Shown: one piece after another, positions 12,230 to 23,826 of the stretch
How the letters are laid out: every line of letters starts with the position of its first letter
Numbering within the stretch: the first letter of the stretch is position 1
Assembly (NCBI GenBank): GCA_035235625.1
Contig: CP141140.1
Coordinates: 52,199,351-52,263,350, forward strand
Source of the DNA: Saururus chinensis
Taxonomy: Eukaryota > Streptophyta > Magnoliopsida > Piperales > Saururaceae
Length of the DNA stretch: 64,000 nucleotides
Direction: 5' to 3'
Program-made: the position numbers and the translations under genes
Notes under the pieces: generated by a model
Told to the model about the DNA's origin: nothing
Seen by the model: only the letters and a program-made list of their open reading frames with translations
Databases searched by the model: none

Positions 12230-12860
12230 TTCTTATGAATCGTGTAGATTTTTTTTTGGGATGTCTGAAATTTTTCCCCATGCGCCAATCAGCTTGCAGT
12301 AAGCGTTGTGGCAGTGCTGGAATTCTGACAGAACGGCATGTGCCTGAGAATCTCAAAATCGTGATTTTTTTTGTGATTTCTGTTTTCGTTGTGCTCTTTT
12401 TAGCAAATTTTTTGAAAAAATAGTTCTCCAGCCTTTTATGGAGTAAATGGGGTTCATGCAGTGGTTTGGCACCAACTTTTTCTGTCGTTATTTATGCATT
12501 TGTATATCACATTTTAACTTGTATATCACATTTTAATAAATTGAACTCTCCCACAGCACTGAACTCCAACCTCCTCGGCTCTGCCGTGGGGCTGGCCCCC
12601 AAACCCATTGCTCTCTACGGTTAGCTCCAGCGGGAGTTAGGAATAGGTGGTGGCAGGGTGACAGGGGCGGTAAGGGAGGGCGGAACTTTCCGTTGTCGGT
12701 TGGCGTTGCGTTCGTACTGCATATTGAACGAGACCCCACTAACCAATGGCTGCTGCAGTTGCTTGGCTTCAACTCTTATTTTTTTTATTGTTTTTTTAAT
12801 TAGTTGTATTCGATTTAAGAGCCATAATCAAATATTATTTATAAACATTAGAAAAATCTA
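12230..12860. repeat. Dispersed repeat D, copy 1
   Basis: Direct-orientation match to 17,530-18,070. Shared landmarks include AATCAGCTTGC, the block AACTCCAACCTC, CAAACCCATTG, and CAGTTGCTTGGCTT near the end. No coding capacity is evident. The two copies lie about 5.2 kb apart and are diverged, so the duplication is old. Confidence 0.75.
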
Positions 12861-13164
12861 AACTCTTATAATTAGAAATAGGGTTTTAAACGAGCAGAAC
12901 CAATTAGCTAGGCTTAACTTGAATCAGATAAGCCTCAAACTTTGAGCTCGAATAGGCTAGATGAGTTTAAGTATACCCCTATTTAACTCGGCTTGGCTCA
13001 AATAAAACTTGAACTTAACTCTACTTAGCTCTAGCTTGAACTCAAATTTAAATATAATTTTAATATTATATATAAATAGTACATATATAAAATAAATTAT
13101 ATGTATATATATATATATAGATTACATAAGCATAATTATTAATTTAAATATGTATTTATGACAT

Positions 13165-13255
13165 ACTCTTTCTATCCTAGATTAATAGATTCATTTGATT
13201 AGTTCATTTTTTAAAATCAAATTAAGTTATTAATTAGGTTGGATGGAGTATATAA
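13165..13255. mobile_element. Stowaway-like MITE
   Basis: About 90 bp with inverted ends: ACTCTTTCTATCCTAGATTAAT on the left (first 20 bases are diagnostic) and ATTAATTAGGTTGGATGGAGTA on the right. This matches the CTCCCTCCGTCCC-type terminus of Stowaway elements. Confidence 0.5.
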
Positions 13256-13279
13256 AAAGACATATAATCAAACACACAC

Positions 13280-13286
<7 letters not shown>

Positions 13287-13341
<55 letters not shown>
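13287..13341. repeat. (TA)n microsatellite
   Basis: About 27 uninterrupted TA dinucleotides, preceded by a short CA/CG alternating run. Short hydrophobic reading frames here are artefacts. Confidence 0.95.
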
Positions 13342-13345
<4 letters not shown>

Positions 13346-13959
13346 GCTATGTATAATATATGTGACATGTTTATATAAGACGAAGCCCGCTCATGACTGT
13401 GTAAGCTCCTACATCATGCGCCCTTGAATTTCGATTTAATAACACACATAATTCAAAGGGCAGCCCTTGTATCTAGATCTAATGGCCTAGGATACTAGCT
13501 CACGTTGAGTTGTGTGATCTCAAACTCATATAAAAATTTTCAATAATATATATCCTCGTTAAATTGTAGTAGATGCATCATTTCTAAATATGATATATAT
13601 ATTTTAAAAATAAAAATATTGAAGACATAAACGCTAATATATTCCTTTTACATGCATTTGAAATTTTTTAGAGGTATATTAAAGTTAAAGCATAGTTTTT
13701 TTATGAGTGATTTATAAATATGTAAAGAAAAGAAGATATGAAGAAGTACATGGTAATGCTGCTTAAGTGAGTTTTTATTTTTTGTATCCTTTTTAGAGAT
13801 TATATGTACATAAAGAAAGGAAAATGGTAATGGTATCATTTTAAAGCATATGTAACTAAAACTCATTTATTATAATTTTCTTCTTTCCTAGTGATAGTCA
13901 TATATTCGAAATGTAGTTGTAATACTCATTGAAGTGTATTTATTAATATTTAATAGTAA

Positions 13960-14632
13960 GAGTATGTTTGGATTAGTGGAAAGTGGGGGAAAGGAAATGA
14001 ATATTCTTAAAATCCCCCCATTTTCATTGTTTGGTGCAACGGGGAAAGAGAAACTAGAGTAAAAAGTAAGAGAAAATGGATGGAAAATTGGCCTAAAAAT
14101 GTTCTACTCATCAACCCATAAATTTTGGAAGAAAATTAGCATACTAAAGACTTATGTCTTACCCCTACTACCACCACCATCACTATCACTGCCTCCACTG
14201 CTGTTGCTGCCACCACCACCATCATCGTTGTTGCCACCGCCACTACTGCTGCCACCGTCACCGTTTCCATCACTACCCCTGCCACCGCTACAGCCATCAC
14301 TACCACAACAACCACTGCTACCACCACCACTACTGTCACTGCCACCACCGTTGTCATCACTACAGCCGCTACTGCCACCACCACTGCTGTTGTTGCTACC
14401 GCCACCACCACCACTGCAGTCACAACCACTACCATCGCCACTGTCAATGCTACTAGCACCACCACTACCACCACCACTACTACCAACGTCACTGTCAATT
14501 TGCTCTAACATCATTTATGTAACCAAACAGTAGAACTTTTTTAGGAATCTCCTAGTTTCTCTTTCACCTAGATTTACTTTCACTTTCTCTTTCCCTTTCT
14601 CCCGATTTCTACCAATCCAAACAGACCCTAAA
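13960..14632. mobile_element. MITE with terminal GTNTGTTTGGATT repeats, carrying a CCA array
   Basis: The left end has AGTATGTTTGGATTAGTGGAAA; the right end, reverse-complemented, has GGGTCTGTTTGGATTGGTAG. These are inverted ends of one element of about 670 bp. The target duplication is unclear. The middle is filled by the trinucleotide array at 14,160-14,505. Confidence 0.5.
14160..14505. repeat. CCA/ACT-type trinucleotide repeat array
   Basis: Degenerate CCACCACTACTG-like triplets over about 345 bases. All six frames stay open here (poly-Pro/Leu, poly-Val, poly-Gly/Ser, poly-His), so the open frames are a composition effect. Confidence 0.9.
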
Positions 14633-14889
14633 AGTATCTTAGTATGTGTGATACTTCATATATATATATATATATATATATATAGTTTGGGCCTATGCTC
14701 ATTATTCACTTATTGCAGTTCGATATCGAGCTTGAGCCAAGCTTTGAATTTTCAATTTGAGTTAAGCTCGAGTTGAAAATTTTAAGCTTATTAGAGATTC
14801 GAGCCGAGCTTTAGCAATTTAAGTTCAAGCTTATCAAGCCCAAAAATCGGATATTAACACCCTTAATTAAAAATAACTATTAAGATAAT

Positions 14890-15018
14890 TCATCTATGCT
14901 ATATCTAATTGCAATGGTTCTAGAACCATAACTTTGACCTACTTACCCTCTGGGCAAAGCTTCTTGCTAAATTCCATTATTTGCTTCTTACCTAGAAGCG
15001 GGCATTCCGTAAATTTCC
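14890..15018 (-). pseudogene. HD-ZIP IV homeodomain fragment, copy 1
   Basis: On the minus strand the frame reads KFTECPLLGKKQIMEFSKKL, then a G-K stop. This aligns with the homeodomain of plant HD-ZIP class IV proteins (pattern ECPHPDEKQR-ELS-RLCL). The DNA that follows, GTCAAAGTTATGGTTCTAG then AACC, matches the codons for VKFWFQNR with a one-base insertion. It is therefore frameshifted and dead. It is paralogous to 46,581-46,880 in inverted orientation. The flanking DNA at 15,020-15,620 is intron-like. Confidence 0.65.
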
Positions 15019-15019
15019 A

Positions 15020-15625
15020 GATCAAAACAAAACGAAATACAAAAAACATAAATCAGGCTTGAAAAATAATAATAATTTTTATCTAAACATGATAAGATGG
15101 AGAGAGAGAGAGATCATACGCTCACAACTCTTGCACCAAAACCGTTGTCTATAAGTTAAATCTTCAAAATTCTCATAAGGATAGAACCAAAAGAGGATGA
15201 AATGAGAGGCGGATGGAAAAAAACGCTGGAGAGAATAGTCTTACCAAAACATAAAAATAAAGTATAAACAGAGGGGTTGACTAAAATGAAGTAGTAGAGT
15301 AGTAGTTTATTGTAGGGGTTTGGCAAAAAAAGTTTTCCTGACCACCCACCGTGACCACAGTGTATGAGTAGACATGTGAAGGGGAGAACCTGGGAACCTA
15401 TTGGATCCGATTTCAAAATATATCTCTCTGCTATTTTGTTGATGTGGCAGTGGAGGGGAGAACCTAGGAACGTATTGGATCCGATTCCTAAATATGTCTC
15501 TAAGCTATTTTGTTGATGTAGCAGTCTCCCATTGTTGGTCACCAAGCCTTACTAAGGAAAACTCATCAGGTTAAATGGAGATTCAAGTGGATAACAAGTA
15601 GAAGCTATTTTTTGTCATCGTATGC
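15020..15625. repeat. Duplicated block C, copy 1 (inverted copy at 46,028-46,580)
   Basis: Non-coding DNA matching 46,028-46,580 in inverted orientation. Landmarks on the minus strand are GATGAGTTTTCCTTAG, GGATCC between GAAATC and AATAGG, and TCTCTCCATCTTATCATGTTT. It lies next to the HD-ZIP IV fragment in both copies, so it is probably intron or leader sequence from the same captured gene. It contains a 74-bp tandem duplication that the other copy lacks. Confidence 0.7.
15381..15528. repeat. 74-bp tandem duplication
   Basis: Two imperfect copies, 15,381-15,454 and 15,455-15,528, each beginning GGGGAGAACCT and ending GATGT(G/A)GCAG. The inverted paralogue at 46.2 kb has one copy, so the duplication arose after the blocks separated. 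Confidence 0.85.
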
Positions 15626-15639
15626 TTAGTCTGATGGAG

Positions 15640-16922
15640 GAAGGGAACTGGATAGTCCCTTGTCTTATGTGTGATGCGAATTTGATGGAGGATCTATAGT
15701 CTAGTTGTAGACAAGGAGCTCAAGGTGTTGGTCGAAAAAGAGGGTATTGGTGCAAATGAAGGCGGAATGGTCCTAGGAGTGGGGTTGGCCTGGTGTAGAG
15801 GAGCTTGAGTTGGAGGATGAGGCCATTGTTAGCGATAGAGGTGGCAAACAGCTAGGCCCGGCCTAGGCCCTTCGGCAGGCGGGGACAGGCATGGCTCGGC
15901 CTAGCCCTCATCTCCAAAGGCAGTGCCCGACACGGCCCTTGGGCTCTCCCAACTAGGCTGGCCTTTGGGCCCTCCCAACCAGGCTAGCTCCTAGGCCCAC
16001 CTAAATAAAAATGATAAAAATTTAGCTCATAATTCTGATAGGTTAGGCTCATTAGGCCTTATAGAGGCCCACAAGGCCTTATTGGCCATGTCCATAAGGC
16101 CTAAAGCCCAATGGGCTAAGTTTAGCCTACGGGCCTAAGGGTCGGGCTGCAAATCATGCTTATGGGCCCGGGTGACCCTTTGCCACCTCTAGTCAATGAG
16201 GAGGTTGTGTCTAAGGTTTGAGGGACGTGAAGACGATAACCCAATCATAGGAGTGGGAGAAGCGGTGGGAGAGGTCTGCCACAATCCGAGTGCCAAGAAG
16301 GGGCAACAAGGGTGAACATGGTTTGATGATTCTTATAGAAAAGAGGTAAAGATGAGTGCTTATTTGGAAGGGGCTAGGTGTGAGGGCACCCCAAGCCAAA
16401 GTTTCACAAGAAAAACCTACCTAGATTGGCATAGCCCATAGAGGTGTTTTGGTATATATACATTTACCGTGATCGGGCATCTTGAACAAAGTTACGTGAC
16501 TAACTTACATAGTGCTCTAAACATAGTACATAGAGGACAATTTGCTATTTATGTGTAGCTACCCTTTTCTTATGTAGCACATTCAAAATCCTATATGGGC
16601 TGGTTATGGAGTTGGTTAGTGAAAATTTTCGAGAGCGAGTTTCTACAGCTTTCTTTGTGTAGAATCGTATGCCAAATACATTTTAGGGTTTCCACTGCCA
16701 TAGCTTCAAAATTGGATAGTTGAGAAGCGCTTGGTCGCTGTCTGATGGCATGGATGGGACTCCTACAAAATTATGGGCAAAATTTTTTATAAAAATTATG
16801 ACCAAACACCACATTAGGGTTTCAATATAAATAAAACTAAACAGAAAAATACGATCCCTTCGGCGAGAGCTTTGTTTATTATTGTACTCAGGATTGAAGT
16901 GTAAGTTTGACGCAAAAGGAAT
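15640..16922. repeat. Duplicated block A, copy 1 (inverted copy at 38,565-39,546)
   Basis: Matches 38,565-39,546 in inverted orientation along its length, apart from the MITE at 15,836-16,191. Landmarks: GACAAGGAGCTCAAGGTGTT, GGAAGGGGCTAGGTGTGAGG, and GCGAGAGCTTTGTTTATTAT near the end. No protein family is recognised. Confidence 0.8.
15836..16191. mobile_element. hAT-type MITE, 356 bp, with paralogous empty site
   Basis: Terminal inverted repeats TAGAGGTGGCAAA and TTTGCCACCTCTA are perfect over 13 bases. Flanks GTTAGCGA (15,828-15,835) and GTCAATGA (16,192-16,199) are diverged 8-bp duplications. The uninserted paralogue at 39,342-39,349 carries a single copy reading GTCAGCGA on the corresponding strand, which explains both. 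The interior is rich in TAGGCCC/GGGCCTA words. The 8-bp duplication is the hAT signature. Confidence 0.9.
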
Positions 16923-16924
16923 TA

Positions 16925-17540
16925 CAATAGCCAAAGAGAAATACGACGTGCTGATCTAAGAACCACACCCCAGTTGTAGGTATGATGGATCCTTTTATGA
17001 ACAATAACTCATGACCTAGAGCCCTGTCCAACTCTGATTGAGTCATTTTGTTGTTGTGACTCAATTATTGCACCAGCAAATGAACAGAATGGCTTCGAGG
17101 AACTTTTGCCAGTCGTTTCAGGAGATTGATATGCTGGAACTTTCGTTAGTCATCCACAGATCCCCTGCAGGCTGCAACCGCTCGCAAATGTAGAGACGGC
17201 CGGTTAATTGATCATCCACTGGGTCTTATCCATAGACCAATCAGGTAAATATAAGCCGAGCTGCATTTACTAGTGCCAATTTTTAACTATGATTTGATAT
17301 CAAATTGGATAATAATAGTAATTGACTCTGATAATTAACTTATGCTATCTTAATATAATATAGATACATCACAGTTGATAGATTATTATAATGTACTCCT
17401 TCCATCTGGTTACATTCAATTTTTTAAAATAAATTAATTTTAATTTATATATTATCTAAATATGAATACATCATAACTGATTGCAATAATGTACTCCTTC
17501 TATCCCATATTAATTAGGATAAAACCCTTCTCTAGTATGC
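16925..17540. repeat. Duplicated block B, copy 1 (inverted copy in 27,600-29,680)
   Basis: 16,970-17,232 matches the reverse complement of 29,395-29,650 (GTAGGTATGATGGATCCTTT, CGGCCGGTTAATTGATCATC). 17,265-17,400 matches the reverse complement of 28,010-28,150. The end holds one Stowaway-like unit (GTACTCCTTCCATC ... CTTCTATCCCATATTAATTAG), which is expanded to about four in the other copy. Confidence 0.75.
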
Positions 17541-18070
17541 GAAGTTTATCCCCATGTGCAAATCAGCTTGCGGGAAGCGTCATAATTTTAATGGCATGTG
17601 ACTTGAGAATCTCAATATCGTGATTATTTTTATTTTGTTGTGATCTTTTGAAAAATAAGTTCTCCAGCTTTTTGATGGCATAGGCATGGTTCATAGGGTG
17701 GTTGGTTCGAACTTTTTTTGTAGTTATTTATTTATTTGTACATTACATTTTAATAAATTGGCCTGGCCTCTCCCACAGTGATGAACTCCAACCTCTCCTC
17801 GGTGTCACTGTGCGGCCAACCTCCAAACCCATTGATCTCTACTGTTAGCTCTAGCGAGAGAAAGGCATAGGCAGTGGCAGGGTGATGGGGACGGTAAGGG
17901 ACGAGAAGGGCTGGTGAGGGCACATATTAGGTTGGCGTACATACTGCTTTGTTCAAGGAGATCCCACTGAGCATGTTGAGGCTGCAACAGTTGCTTGGCT
18001 TAGACTCCTATTTTCTTTTTCTTTTTTCCCAATTGGTTGTGTTTGATTTCTAAGCCATAATCAATATTGT
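17530..18070. repeat. Dispersed repeat D, copy 2
   Basis: Direct copy of 12,230-12,860, with shared CAAACCCATTGATCTCTAC-like and GCAGTTGCTTGGCTTAGACT-like blocks. No gene is recognised. Confidence 0.75.
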
Positions 18071-18720
18071 AGAGTGGCGGCGGAACGGAAGGCTAGGAGG
18101 GCTCGAGCCCAAGGGATGGTGCAAGAGAGAATTACCCATCTTTTTTCCAATTTCTACACGCATGCAAATGAAATTCAAAGCACCATAAGCAATAAACTCA
18201 TTCAAGGATCAATCAATTAATAGAAATTGAACTAGAGGAGTTCAAAGAACTAACCGTTGGGGCTGATTTTCCCCGGAACGCCAATCACTGTCGCGCTGAC
18301 ACCCAATTCCAATTGAATAGTAATTCATTAAGAGCAGAAAGTAGGTTACCTTGTGAATATGCAAAGATCTCTCTTAATCCTCTAGCAATGGTGGTAGATC
18401 TATTCTAGCAAAGCCCTCTTTTGATTCCAATATTAAATCAACCCGGTAGGATGTTTCCAAATGCAAGGTCCAAGCAAAGGGAGACAAGGACGAGGAAGAG
18501 GGAGGGGGCAAAAAACCCTTTGATCTATTCTAGAAATTGAACTAAAGGAGTTCAAAGTGACAATCATACTCAAGTCATTCCCTATTAAAAGTATGCCAAC
18601 TACATAAAGTGACAACATCATATTCCTTTTCCCATCCTAAAAAGTATACACACAGTGATCATGTTCATTAACCATGAAATCATATTCATCAATCACTATG
18701 AACTCTTATTCATTAATCAC
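18071..18720. other. Unassigned AT-rich DNA
   Basis: Starts with GAGTGGCGGCGGAACGG, which resembles an insertion boundary, but no complete element could be delimited. No coding sequence. Confidence 0.35.
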
Positions 18721-19860
18721 TTTGTAAAAAGTGAAGTACCATTATTGCCTTGGAGATTGTTTAAGGTTTTACAATAATTTTAGTATCTTGTACATTTTGT
18801 GTTCCTCTCCACAAACTATAAAATCCTCAAGTTGTTCCATGCAAATCTTCTACTCTAAATCTCTATTTAGGAAGATAGTCTTTACATCTATATCGTACTA
18901 GGGTCATTTAGAACAAGTTCATCTAATGTGACATTGTCTTCCTCTAACATTTGTATAGAAGTCCATCAATTAAGTTGAAGGTCTTCTTTCCCTTACCGCT
19001 CTAGGTTCCTAGTTGTTTTAACTTTGACCTAATCCTATTACTTCCACAAGGGTAGTACTATGACCATTTTTTTTTATAATTTCAAATAAGTCAACTCTTT
19101 TACTAGGTATTTTAGAATTTAATTCTTCTTCTAAAAAAATGTCTCTAAACTCTATAGCCCCCACTATCCTATCCGTGTGGTGTACGATAAATTTGTACCC
19201 CTTAGATTGATCACAGTAACTAAGAAAGTTGCATTTTATGGTCTTTGGATCCAACTTAGACATATGCTAGTGAGACACTTTCACATGTACCTTGAACCTC
19301 GCACTCTAAGATGTCCCACTCTTGGGCATTAACCTGTCCATAGCTAATAAGGTGTCTGTTAGACTACCTTAGTGGGTGCACAATTGAGAATGTATACAAC
19401 AGTGTCTATAGCCTCACCCCAAAAATTGGTTCCCAATTCAAAGTAATTTAACAAAAACCTAACCATGTCTATAAACATTCTATTACACCCTTATGCCACT
19501 CTATTTTGCAATGGAGTGTAGGGGAGAGTGGATTGATGCACTATTTCCTGATCGGTAGAATAATATTTAAACAAATCAGAGGTTTACTCGCCACCCCTAT
19601 CAGTCCTCAAGACTTTGACCTACCTCCTTAATTGCGTCTCAACCTTGGTTTTAAATTCTTTAAATTTACCAAGAGCATCGGATTTTCTAGCTATAATATA
19701 CATGTAGTGGTATCTTAAATAGTCATCAATAAAAGTAATGAAATAAGTCATGCCTTTGTGAGTTTGAACATTCAGGGGCCCACTAATTGTCAAGCCCCTC
19801 CACACCCCCTTGAACCAACCTGGTTCTAAGAGAAATGACAATGACATGATGAAATGAAAG
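18720..19860 (-). mobile_element. Ty1/copia retrotransposon fragment (integrase to reverse transcriptase)
   Basis: Read on the minus strand, the integrase core is at 19,850-19,620 (GPLNVQTHKGMTYFITFIDD). A heavily stopped integrase C-terminal part follows at 19,600-19,270 (NFWGEAID, TLLAMDRL-like). Next is the GAG-like linker SKLDPKTIKCNFLSYCDQSK at 19,263-19,018. The beginning of reverse transcriptase is at about 18,880-18,740 (IDVKTIFLN, MEQLEDFIVCGEEHKM, NLKQSPRQ). The order integrase before RT identifies the copia superfamily. Multiple stops and frameshifts, and no LTRs recognised: a dead internal fragment. Confidence 0.85.
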
Positions 19861-20555
19861 CTAACCCAAAACCTGGGCTAGATGAAGTATACAACACTTC
19901 CCTTTGTGCAAAAATAATTAACAGAAGATAAAGAAATTAGTTGAAGTCTCTTAGTCATTCACATACCCACATAAGTCTCAAAATAACATATTATGTTTCT
20001 AGACTAAAAAGGTAGGATCATGTCTAAAACATTAAACAAGGTCCTCACATAGTTTAAGTGTTACAAGTTACATGAAAACATAAACCATCCCAGACTCCAA
20101 GTGCATCTACTCATCTCCATTCTTATTGAATAAGTCATCCTAAGCACCTGTATGACACAACTATGTATCCCCAAAACAAAACAACACAAACAGGGTGAGC
20201 TTTGTAAGGTCTTTGATTTTCCTACAATTTTATGTAATTTTTCTGTTATTTTTTTGATCATTTTTGGTGGGAAAAAATGATACTTTGGCATATTTGTATT
20301 TGTGTATTTAGCTTAATATTTGTACCCGTAGAGTTGGGTGTGGGGTTTAGTCATAGGCCACGAGCCTTGACACGTTCTTATGAAGCGAAAAAGAGAGAGA
20401 ATGAGAGATGGGTTAAGAGAGAGAAGGAAAGAAAAATAAAAAAAATGTGAAAAAGAATTGGGCTCGGGCTCAGCCGAGCCCAATCTAGAAACTTCTGGAT
20501 AGTGCACTGTGCACCCCTTCCGGCTTCTCTGTCCCTAGCCACTGGCGATTGTCGG
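19861..20555. other. Unassigned DNA 5' of the copia fragment
   Basis: No domain or repeat family could be supported. An AG-rich stretch lies at 20,390-20,450. Confidence 0.35.
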
Positions 20556-22165
20556 AGGGGGTGATTTTCTTGCTGTTTAACAGGGTTGTAAACCCCTTGA
20601 ACTGACCCCGGTTCAATTAACCATCTTACCTTAACCCTAGAAATAAAATAGTTAATTATCTAATTGCTGGTATTTTTCCCTATCTTATGGGTTAGTCCAA
20701 ATTTAGGATACATATTAAAATCTCACTGAGGTTTTTATAAATTTTTAAATCAACTCATAGGCCCCATGAACCGGAGCCCCTAAGTCTGGTCATTAATTAT
20801 AATTCTATGCTACAACTCACAAGGGTAAATTGGTCATTTAAGAGAATTTGGAATTTTTAACTGGCTTGAAATTTGTTCAGGTAACTCTTCATATTCCCAG
20901 GGTCATTTGTAATTTTTCCCACATTTTTCTGACTATCTTCTCCTACTGAACTGGACCCGGTCTCTTGGTATACTTCACTTTTTTTTAATTGAGTCGGACC
21001 GAACCGGGTCGGATAACCCTACCTGGTCCAGGGAGTAGACAACCCGCATCGCGGGTTGTCTTCCCCATGACCAGCCAGAGGCCAGTTGACCTCTGGCGCT
21101 GCCACTCCCCTACTGCGATGGAGAGGTGGGTGGCCCAGCGTCTCCGGATCGCTAGAGCAAGGAGGAACTGACAAGGTTCGTGATGTCGCCATCCAGTGGC
21201 CAAAGCAGCCCTTTTGTTTTATTTTTATTTTTTTAATACCATGCATCACCACCTCTATGGCCATGGCTAGCGCTGCCTAGGCCGACGCAACCAGGAATAT
21301 CACGGCTTGGACCGGTGTGACTACGGCCGGCACAGCCTCGGCCAGTGTGGTCAGCACCTGACTCTCTCTCTCTCTCTTTTTTGGGCATTGGCCGGCGGTC
21401 TGTTTGGTGGTGACTGCGTGCCAGAACCCGGCCCGCATGAAGCTGCCCCCAGATGACGGCTGGCCAGATGGCACTGGCCGATGGGTAGCCGGTTCATAAA
21501 ATATGAAAAATAACTTACTGTTTAACAGATTTAGATAACAGTGATTACAGTTTATGTAAAATACACAATACAAAGATCGGTTTTTTATTCAAATCTAATT
21601 GATGAAACTTTTATTGATCTTCAAGCAAAGTCAGCGATGATGTTCCTACCTTAATTGCCGATTAGTTGTCAATCCACTACCATCGGAGCCTTGCCAGAGC
21701 TTCGCCGTTCACCCCATTCTCTGCCCTTTCAGCCAAAACCCCCTTAATTGTGCCCTCAAAAGCCTTTTTATAAGTATGGAGATTAGGGTTCGTAATCCCC
21801 CTAGAAGGTTGGACAATCTCCCTCAATTAGGCCACTTAATTGGGCTTCAAAAAATTAATTTTGGAACTCTAATTTATCGGGCCCACAAAATGACTTAAAC
21901 GGCCCAATTACATGTTAAAATTGGGTAAACAGACCCTCTACGATATGTTCAACTTAGAATAGTTGTATCTCCCTCATCTGAACTTTGATTCACGCGTTCT
22001 TGGTGGCGTTTCGAATATCTTTCTGTCTACTTTCTAATCAAGGTAGAAATTCTATCTATTAAGGAAGTTATTCTACCAAGAATATCAACGGGTCAAACAC
22101 CACATTTTCCAAGTATTTAATTTTCAAAACCTAGAAAAATCTAGGATATTGCATTAACAATTTGC
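20556..22165 (-). mobile_element. LTR-type retroelement remnant (same family as 41,670-43,200)
   Basis: In inverted orientation it shares two long stretches with 41,670-43,200: the CAGATGAGGGAGATA ... TTAAGTCATTTTGTGGGCCC region and the AGGGGCTCCGGTTCATGG-type region. No coding frame. The LTR assignment comes from length, lack of coding and repetition. Exact termini and a target duplication were not found. Confidence 0.5.
21037..21061. repeat. Perfect hairpin, 11-bp arms
   Basis: AGACAACCCGC, a 3-base loop ATC, then GCGGGTTGTCT. A second hairpin with GCCAGAGG/CCTCTGGC arms follows at about 21,074-21,101. Both lie inside the LTR-like block. Confidence 0.9.
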
Positions 22166-23820
22166 TTATGCCTTGTCTTTGTCAATTTGAAGTTTTAGTA
22201 ATAGTTTTTTTATTAGTGACACAATGTAAGCTTAATACATTTCAATTCAGGGGGTCAGTTCACTGTCTCTCACCTAAATACCTCGAAAAGGAAAGAACTA
22301 CAAGTTGTCACCTTTTACATAGGAAATTAATATATAATTATGTAAATAGTTTAAGGAATGACACTGCCAAAGTCATGTAAATTTTTATGTAGAAAGTTAA
22401 TTGTAAAAAAAAAAACCATGTGACCACTCGAGGCTGATTTAACTAATGCACCATGAAGTCTTAAAAACTTACAAGACACAAGTTACTAACCTCCTAACCC
22501 AGAAATTCATCTCTAGTTCAATTAGCCACCAAAGTCTATTTTGATACTTTCATGAACTTTATCTTTGTCTCATTTTTTAATAGCACAATCTCATCTTCAA
22601 ATTCTCTATTAATCCTTATTTGAAGCTTTAATCAAATTTCATCTTAAAGAAGCTCCTATATCTCTTTTGTATTTGTGATGTGGTTGTGACATTTCAAAAA
22701 ATCTCTTTATCAATTCATAAACCCTTATGAATCAATCATACACCTTATAATGAATTTTCTCTCAATTGTTTACAAGGTGAATAAAAGGAATTTAGCTAAC
22801 AAGCTCTATATTTTTTTATCACAAAAAACATTCATTTTCTCTCAAATTTGTCATGCTAAGTTCCTTAAATAATACTTTATTGGTTTGGGTCTTCGAGTTA
22901 TACTAGGTAACAAATTGTTTCCTAAATGACTTAAATTAGGTAACTATCTCGTGAACTGGTCAATTGTTCTATAGGGTGATCCATTGTTCCATGTTATGTT
23001 ATAAAAACCCTAGGCTGCAGCGCCAATTGATCATTTTATAGTGTGGTTGATTATTCACTATTTAGGAGCTAATGAATCATACTCTTGATAGAACTTTCGG
23101 CTGACCGATTTATTGTTCAATCTTCTGGAAAAAAATCCCAATCTATATTCAAAACAAAATGATTGCAAGTTCAAGATTGATTGATCCATTTTGAATAATA
23201 CTGTGATTTTTACCTTTTTTATTCTATTTTGATCCAAGGCTAGGATTGTGGGACTCATGTCGTTCAATGTATCCAGTTATAGGTACACATAGCCTTCCTT
23301 TCTCATGATTTATGCTAGTAAATACACAAAATAAAGGGCAAAGGAATAGAGAAAGAAGCTCTTTTCTTCTTCAGCAATATATATTTGAAAAATTCAGAAC
23401 TAATGGCTTCTATGAAAGAGATAAGTCCTTTTATACAAATCCTAACATAAAATGTAAATAAACAATTCTAAACTATAAATTATTGACTAGTTGCCAATCA
23501 AAAATAGAGAAAATGAGCTAAAAAAGGCCTAAATAAATAAAAAGATTACATAATCAAGACTCCTAACAAAGAAAAAGACTCAAGGGGAAGCAATCTGGAA
23601 TAAGAATCTCATTCCAAAATGAAATAGAAGTTTATCCATTGCTGTCTAAATCAATTGCTCGTAAGGACCAACTAATCATTTATGGTTTCTATTTCCATGA
23701 GTCGTTAGATCGATCTATAACTCGAAGCCTTGGCTGGAACTATCAATAGGCACTAATAGGCGATTCATCGCTTTTGGGGTCCAATCGATCACTCAATGTT
23801 TTGTTGAGCCATTTACTCCT
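22166..23820. other. Unassigned AT-rich DNA
   Basis: No coding sequence or repeat family recognised. It could be the decayed flank of the gypsy element to its right. Confidence 0.4.
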
Positions 23821-23826
23821 CCGATC

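Larger units (their letters stand above)
12885..14870. mobile_element. hAT-like non-autonomous element with nested insertions
   Basis: The left end (AGGGTTTTAAACGAGC...) and right end (reverse complement AGGGTGTTAATATCCG...) are inverted. Both are followed by runs of GAGCTCGAGCTTGAAC-like words, as in plant hAT MITEs with an AGGGTGTTAAT terminus. The interior holds a TA microsatellite, a Stowaway-like MITE and a second MITE with a CCA array. No clean 8-bp target duplication was found. Confidence 0.4.

Noticed and set aside
14099-14533. Long frames on both strands over the CCA array
   Set aside because: They are homopolymer-like translations of a trinucleotide repeat.
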